Below, piece after piece: positions 60,380 to 64,000 of a DNA stretch of 64,000 nucleotides. The stretch covers positions 92,937 through 156,936 of the forward strand of contig WLOQ01000006.1 of NCBI GenBank assembly GCA_009699245.1. Reading direction: 5' to 3'. Both the position numbers and the translations under genes were made by a program. The stretch comes from Actinomycetota bacterium. GTDB lineage: Bacteria; Actinomycetota; Thermoleophilia; Solirubrobacterales; Solirubrobacteraceae. Positions within the stretch are counted from its first letter, which is position 1. Each line of letters opens with the position of its first letter. The notes beneath the pieces were generated by a model. The model saw nothing but the letters and a program-made list of their open reading frames with translations. It was not told the DNA's origin and did no database searches.

Positions 60380-61195
60380 ATGGCCGAGGACGCCCCCGAG
60401 CGCACCGACCCGACGGCGCCGCGCATCTTCCAGACGGGGCAGCCGGACGGTGTCCCACCGCTCGAGCTCACCGGCGAGCGCACGCTGCCGGACGTCCCCG
60501 AGGAGAACTACTGGTACCAGCGCCACCTCGTCGTCTATGAGTGGATCGCGGCGCGGACGGCCGGGCTGCGGGTGGTCGACCTGGCCTGCGGCGAGGGCTA
60601 CGGCAGCGCGGTGCTCGCGGGCACGGCGGGGTCGGTCGTCGGTGTCGACGCCAACCCGGAGGCGTTCGAGCACGCGCGGCTGCGCTACACCCGGCCCGGC
60701 CTGCGCTTCGAGCGCACGCTCATCGACACGTTCGCCGAGCCGTGCGACGCCGTCGTCTTCCTGCAGACGATCGAGCACGTCACGAACCCCGGTGAGATCC
60801 TCGATCACTGCGGGCAGCTCGTCGCAGCGAGCGCGAGCCCCGCGGTCTACGTCTCGACGCCGAACGTCCTCACGCTCGCGCCCGATGGGGCGGAGCGCAG
60901 CGGCAACCCGTGGCATGTGCACGAGTACCGCCCCGACGAGTTCCGCGACCTCTGCCGCGGGTCGTTCGGCAGCGTCGAGCTCTTCGGCCTCTTCCACGCC
61001 CGCCGGCTGCGCATCCACGAGGTGGTGATCCAGCGGCTCGGGTGGGACACGGTCCATCGGCGGCTCGGCATCACCGGGCGCTTCTATCGCCGCTTCGTCC
61101 CCGCCATCTCGACCCGCGACTTCGCCCTCGTGAGCGAGCGCGAGCGCCCCGACCTGCGCGGGGCACTCGACCTGCTCGCCGTCTGTCGCCCCTGA
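60380..61195 (+). CDS. Methyltransferase of the Rv3030 type
   Basis: A 271-residue SAM-dependent methyltransferase. Its start (ELTGERTLPDVPEENYWYQRH, then LVVYEW) closely resembles the N-terminus of M. tuberculosis Rv3030 as I recall it (LTGERTIPDLDIENYWFRRHQ, then VVYQRL). Motif I is VVDLACGEGYGSAVLAG and motif IV region is DAVVFLQTIEHVTNPGEILDHC, followed by VSTPNVLTLAPDG and VHEYRPDEF. Rv3030 belongs to the methylglucose lipopolysaccharide locus and is followed there by a GH57 enzyme and a GT4 enzyme, as here. A sugar O-methyltransferase role is inferred from this synteny. Confidence 0.85.
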   Translation: MAEDAPERTDPTAPRIFQTGQPDGVPPLELTGERTLPDVPEENYWYQRHLVVYEWIAARTAGLRVVDLACGEGYGSAVLAGTAGSVVGVDANPEAFEHARLRYTRPGLRFERTLIDTFAEPCDAVVFLQTIEHVTNPGEILDHCGQLVAASASPAVYVSTPNVLTLAPDGAERSGNPWHVHEYRPDEFRDLCRGSFGSVELFGLFHARRLRIHEVVIQRLGWDTVHRRLGITGRFYRRFVPAISTRDFALVSERERPDLRGALDLLAVCRP

Positions 61196-61202
61196 TTCCG
61201 CG

Positions 61203-62600
61203 ATGTCCGTCCCCGGCCGCATCAGCGTCGTGCTGCACACGCACATGCCCTACGTCGAGGGCTTCGGGACCTGGCCGTTCGGCGAGGAATGGCTCTGGGA
61301 GGCGGTGGCGACCTCGTACCTGCCGGTGCTCGACCTGCTCGATGGCGGCGTGCCGCTCACGCTCTCGCTCACCCCGGTGCTCTGCGATCAGCTCGAGGCT
61401 CCAGGTGCGCTCGACCGCTGTGCCGCCTTCCTGCGCGACGTGCGTCCCGCATCGCATGAGCTCGACGCCGTCGCCTTCCGCGCTGCCGGCGAGCCCGCCC
61501 TCGCGGCCGAGATCGAGCGCGCGGCCGGGCAGTACGCGTCCGCGCTCGCGGCGCTCGAGCGCTGCAGCCCCGGCGGGCTGCTCGCGCGCATGGCACCGCA
61601 TGCCGCATGGACGAGCAGCGCGACCCACGCGATCCTGCCGCTGCTGGCGACCGACGCCGGCACGCGACTGCAGGTGCGCACGGGGGTGGCGGGCCACCGG
61701 ACGCGCTTCGGGGAGGACGCCTGGCGCGGCGGGTTCTGGCTCCCGGAGTGCGCGCACGAGCCGTGGGTCGATCGCCTGCTCGCGCAGGAGGGCGTGCGGG
61801 CGGCCTGCGTCGAGCTGCCGCGGCTCACCGCGGCGGTGGGGCCGCCGCCGCTGCTGCGCAGCGCGGACGGCCCGCTGCTCGTGCCGATCGACCGTCCGCT
61901 GATCGACCTGGTCTGGGGCGCGGGGGGGTACCCCGGGCGCGCCGCCTACCGCGACGAGCACCGTCGCACAGCGCGCGACCACCGCCCCTGGGCGAACGAC
62001 GGCAGCGTCTACGACCCGCAGCGCGCGCTCGCGCAGGTGGAGGCTGACGCGCAGGAGTTCGCGCAGGCGTGCGCCGCGCGTGTCGCCGCGGGCGGCCTCA
62101 GCGTGCTCGCCTTCGACACCGAGCTCTTCGGTCATCACTGGCACGAGGGGCCGGCGTTCCTGCGCGCATTCGCGCAGACCTGCGCGCAGCGCGGGGTCGC
62201 GCTCACCCCACTCGACGACGCGCTGGACGCGCTCGAGGGCGAGGCGCAGCCGTGGCCGGCGGACGCCGACGTGCCCACCTCGTGGGGCGCCGGTGGCGAC
62301 CTGCGCACGTGGTCCGGGCCGCAGGTCGCCGACATCGCGCGGGCGCTGCGGCGGGCGGAGATCGAGGTGGTCCACCGTGCCGCGACGGCCCCCGACCGGG
62401 CGCTGCGCGAACTGCTCGCGCTCCAGGCGAGCGACTGGGCGTTCCTGGAGACCTTCGGTCGCGCCGGGCCCTATGCGCGCGAGCGGTCGGCCGGCCATCT
62501 CGCCGCCCTCAAACAGGCGCTGAGCGCAGTAGGCTCGCCCGACTCGCAGCTGCGCCACCTCGCGCCGCATCTGCGCCGCGCTGCGGTGCTCGAGCCGTGA
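61203..62600 (+). CDS. GH57 alpha-1,4-glucan branching-type enzyme
   Basis: A 465-residue glycoside hydrolase family 57 protein: VVLHTHMPYVEGFGTWPFGEEWLWEAVATSYLPVLDLL, the nucleophile E182 in GFWLPECAHEP, and the general acid D305 in VLAFDTELFGHHWHEG. The C-terminal DUF1957-like part has DWAFLETFGRAGPYARERSAGH. GH57 branching enzymes introduce alpha-1,6 branches into glucans; the homologue Rv3031 lies in the same gene order. It follows the methyltransferase by seven bases and overlaps the next glycosyltransferase by four bases. Confidence 0.9.
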   Translation: MSVPGRISVVLHTHMPYVEGFGTWPFGEEWLWEAVATSYLPVLDLLDGGVPLTLSLTPVLCDQLEAPGALDRCAAFLRDVRPASHELDAVAFRAAGEPALAAEIERAAGQYASALAALERCSPGGLLARMAPHAAWTSSATHAILPLLATDAGTRLQVRTGVAGHRTRFGEDAWRGGFWLPECAHEPWVDRLLAQEGVRAACVELPRLTAAVGPPPLLRSADGPLLVPIDRPLIDLVWGAGGYPGRAAYRDEHRRTARDHRPWANDGSVYDPQRALAQVEADAQEFAQACAARVAAGGLSVLAFDTELFGHHWHEGPAFLRAFAQTCAQRGVALTPLDDALDALEGEAQPWPADADVPTSWGAGGDLRTWSGPQVADIARALRRAEIEVVHRAATAPDRALRELLALQASDWAFLETFGRAGPYARERSAGHLAALKQALSAVGSPDSQLRHLAPHLRRAAVLEP

Positions 62601-63814
62601 CCCGAGTCCTGATCCTCACCTGGGAGTACCCGCCGATCATCGAGGGCGGCCTCGCGCGGCATGTGCGCAAGCTCGCGGAGAACCTCGCGGCGCAGGGCGT
62701 CGAGGTCCACGTCCTCACGCGTGGCGACGAGACGATGCCCGCTGACGAGCTGCGCGGCGGCGTCGTCGTCCACCGTGTGCGCGAACCGGGGCGACCTGCC
62801 GACCTCGCCGAATTCGTCAGCTGGATCGAGCGCATGAATGCGGACATGCTCGCGGCGGGCGTCGCGCTTGGGGACGACCTCGACTTCGACCTCGTGCACG
62901 GCCACGACTGGCTCGTCGCCGCGGCTGGGGACCACCTGGCCACCCGCTTCGCCTGCCCGCTCGTCGTCACGGTGCACGCGACCGAGTACGGGCGCCATCA
63001 GGGCTGGGTCGAGCAGCACCCGCAGAGCTGGATCCACGGAGTCGAGCGGTGGATGACGAACCGCGCGGAGCGCGTGATCACGTGCTCGCACTACATGCGC
63101 GAGCACGTCTGCGACATCTATGGCCTCACCGAGGAGCAGGTGACGGTCATCCCGAACGGCATCGACCCGCTCGACCTCGAGCCCGTCGACGATCTCGATG
63201 CCCTACGGGCCCGCTTCGCGGCGCCGCACGAGCAGCTGATCCTGCTCGTGGGGCGCCTCGTCTACGAGAAGGGCTTCCAGCTCGCGCTCGACGCGCTGGC
63301 GCCGATCATCGCGCGGCTCGGCGACGTGCGGTTCCTCGTCGCCGGCTCGGGCACCCACGAGCAGGAGCTGCGCGCGCAGGCCGAGCGCCTCGGCCTGCTC
63401 GAGCACGGAACGTTCCTCGGGTGGATCGGCGACGACGTGCTCCACTCGCTCTACCGCATCGCGGACCTCACGGTGGTCCCGAGCCTCTACGAGCCGTTCG
63501 GCCTCGTCGCCCTCGAGGCGATGGCGAGCGGCTGCCCGTGCATCGTCGCCGACACTGGCGGCCTGCGCGAAGTCGTCCCCGATGGTGAGCGCGTCGCGCT
63601 GCGCTTCAACGGCGGCGACGCCGAACACCTGGGGGTGATGATCGAGCGCATGCTCACCGATGCGGCACTGCGCGAGCGCCTCGTCGCCGAGGCGGGCGAG
63701 CACGTGCGGCGCTTCGACTGGTCCGACATCGCCCGCCGCACGGCCGAGGTCTATGCGCAGAGCGTCGCGGCGGGTCCCGGGGCCTCCGGCGCGCACCGCA
63801 CACCGGCGGGATAG
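62597..63814 (+). CDS. GT4-family glucosyltransferase (glycogen/MGLP type)
   Basis: A 405-residue GT-B transferase: LILTWEYPPIIEGGLARHVRKLAENLAAQGVEVHVL, DLVHGHDWLVAAAG, VIPNGIDPLDLEP, LLVGRLVYEKGFQLALDAL and the donor-binding E-x7-E in PSLYEPFGLVALEAMASGCPCIVADTGGLREVV. It resembles alpha-1,4-glucan synthases such as Rv3032, which uses a nucleotide-glucose donor. GTG 62597 overlaps the GH57 stop (GTGA). Together with the upstream genes it would synthesise and modify an alpha-glucan, possibly a methylated one. Confidence 0.9.
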   Translation: MTRVLILTWEYPPIIEGGLARHVRKLAENLAAQGVEVHVLTRGDETMPADELRGGVVVHRVREPGRPADLAEFVSWIERMNADMLAAGVALGDDLDFDLVHGHDWLVAAAGDHLATRFACPLVVTVHATEYGRHQGWVEQHPQSWIHGVERWMTNRAERVITCSHYMREHVCDIYGLTEEQVTVIPNGIDPLDLEPVDDLDALRARFAAPHEQLILLVGRLVYEKGFQLALDALAPIIARLGDVRFLVAGSGTHEQELRAQAERLGLLEHGTFLGWIGDDVLHSLYRIADLTVVPSLYEPFGLVALEAMASGCPCIVADTGGLREVVPDGERVALRFNGGDAEHLGVMIERMLTDAALRERLVAEAGEHVRRFDWSDIARRTAEVYAQSVAAGPGASGAHRTPAG

Positions 63815-63817
63815 CAT
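63812..63817 (+). promoter_or_regulatory. Leaderless -10 element of the last gene
   Basis: TAGCAT seven bases before the ATG at 63825. Its first three bases are the stop codon of the glucosyltransferase gene. Confidence 0.55.
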
Positions 63818-63824
63818 CGCCGCC

Positions 63825-64000
63825 ATGCCGATCCGGCTGCTGTCTCTCGTTGTCGCCCTCACCGCTGCGCTAGGCCTGATGTCGCTGGCTGCGGCTGTCG
63901 CTGGGGCGATCCCTCCGCCCCTGCCCACCGTGGAGTTCGCGGCCCCGCTCCCGCCGAGCAACACGAGGGCCGACAACCTCACGATCAGCGCGACGGCCAG
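63825..64000 (+). CDS. Secreted protein, N-terminal fragment
   Basis: The frame is open from the ATG to the window end (58 codons). It begins with a signal peptide (LLSLVVALTAALGLMSLAAA, then VAGA) and continues with a Pro-rich stretch (IPPPLPTVEFAAPLPPSN) and the start of a folded region (TRADNLTISATA). A leaderless -10 box supports the start. The remainder and the family are outside the window. Confidence 0.7.
   Translation, partial: MPIRLLSLVVALTAALGLMSLAAAVAGAIPPPLPTVEFAAPLPPSNTRADNLTISATA

Overview
The window is a continuous piece of a high-G+C actinobacterial chromosome (by eye about 70% G+C, with G/C at most third codon positions and frequent GTG starts). Several features point to the class Thermoleophilia (Solirubrobacterales-like). 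These include two secreted C40-type peptidase-like proteins ending in the same HPAGL peptide, a c-di-AMP (ydaO-type) riboswitch in front of one of them, a frameshifted secreted Ig-like protein, an FtsZ with a long N-terminal extension next to a ParA, and a DICT-domain MerR regulator. The taxonomic placement is inference. I see no rRNA, tRNA, insertion sequence, prophage or CRISPR array, and no gene-free stretch longer than about 300 bases, so this is ordinary core chromosome with some unusual loci.

Layout. 1-3092: pentose phosphate/upper glycolysis operon (zwf end, tal, pgi). 3120-6749: HdeD-like protein, typA with a small partner, a 59-residue membrane protein and a methyltransferase. 6810-12754: Fe-S assembly operon in the order rrf2-sufC-sufS-sufU-Rieske-sufB-sufD. 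12773-16392: small operon, LOG-family protein, Bcp peroxiredoxin, M20 peptidase. 16446-17746: riboswitch and cell-wall protein. 17757-20026: arfB, a disulfide-reductase homologue lacking one redox cysteine, and a rhodanese. 20034-27169: acyl-CoA carboxylase, acyl-CoA dehydrogenase, a zincin, LtrA, the frameshifted Ig-like gene, a short-chain dehydrogenase and a thiolase. 27166-29435: ergothioneine genes egtD and egtB. 29445-31229: pgl and glpX, divergent. 31234-36106: an unknown membrane-anchored protein, NmrA-like reductase, MerR-DICT, moeA, RlpA-like protein and a disordered basic protein. 36326-39760: rpoD, pilT, AIM24-like, HxlR. 39854-46369: Tat-exported amidase, then the zinc locus (permease/binding-protein fusion, ATPase, second permease, Zur, histidine-rich protein) and the second C40-like protein. 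46495-50793: unknown protein, a pair of ArsA-like ATPases (BagA/BagB type) and a bicupin. 50879-54714: parA, ftsZ, gamma-glutamyltransferase. 54718-57699: LON-domain protein, photolyase, methyltransferase. 57754-60356: two tandem P450s. 60380-63814: methyltransferase-GH57-GT4 cassette matching the mycobacterial methylglucose lipopolysaccharide genes Rv3030-Rv3032. 63825-end: start of a secreted protein.

How the genes work together. The zinc locus looks like one self-contained module: a palindromic Zur-type box sits at the promoter, Zur is the last gene of the transport operon, and a histidine-rich protein faces it. The suf operon carries its own Fe-S-sensing Rrf2 regulator and an embedded Rieske ferredoxin. 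A striking property of the whole window is the repeated TAnnnT hexamer 6-8 bases upstream of start codons (15 cases recorded here, two of them as divergent pairs). This indicates widespread leaderless transcription, and I used it to choose several starts.
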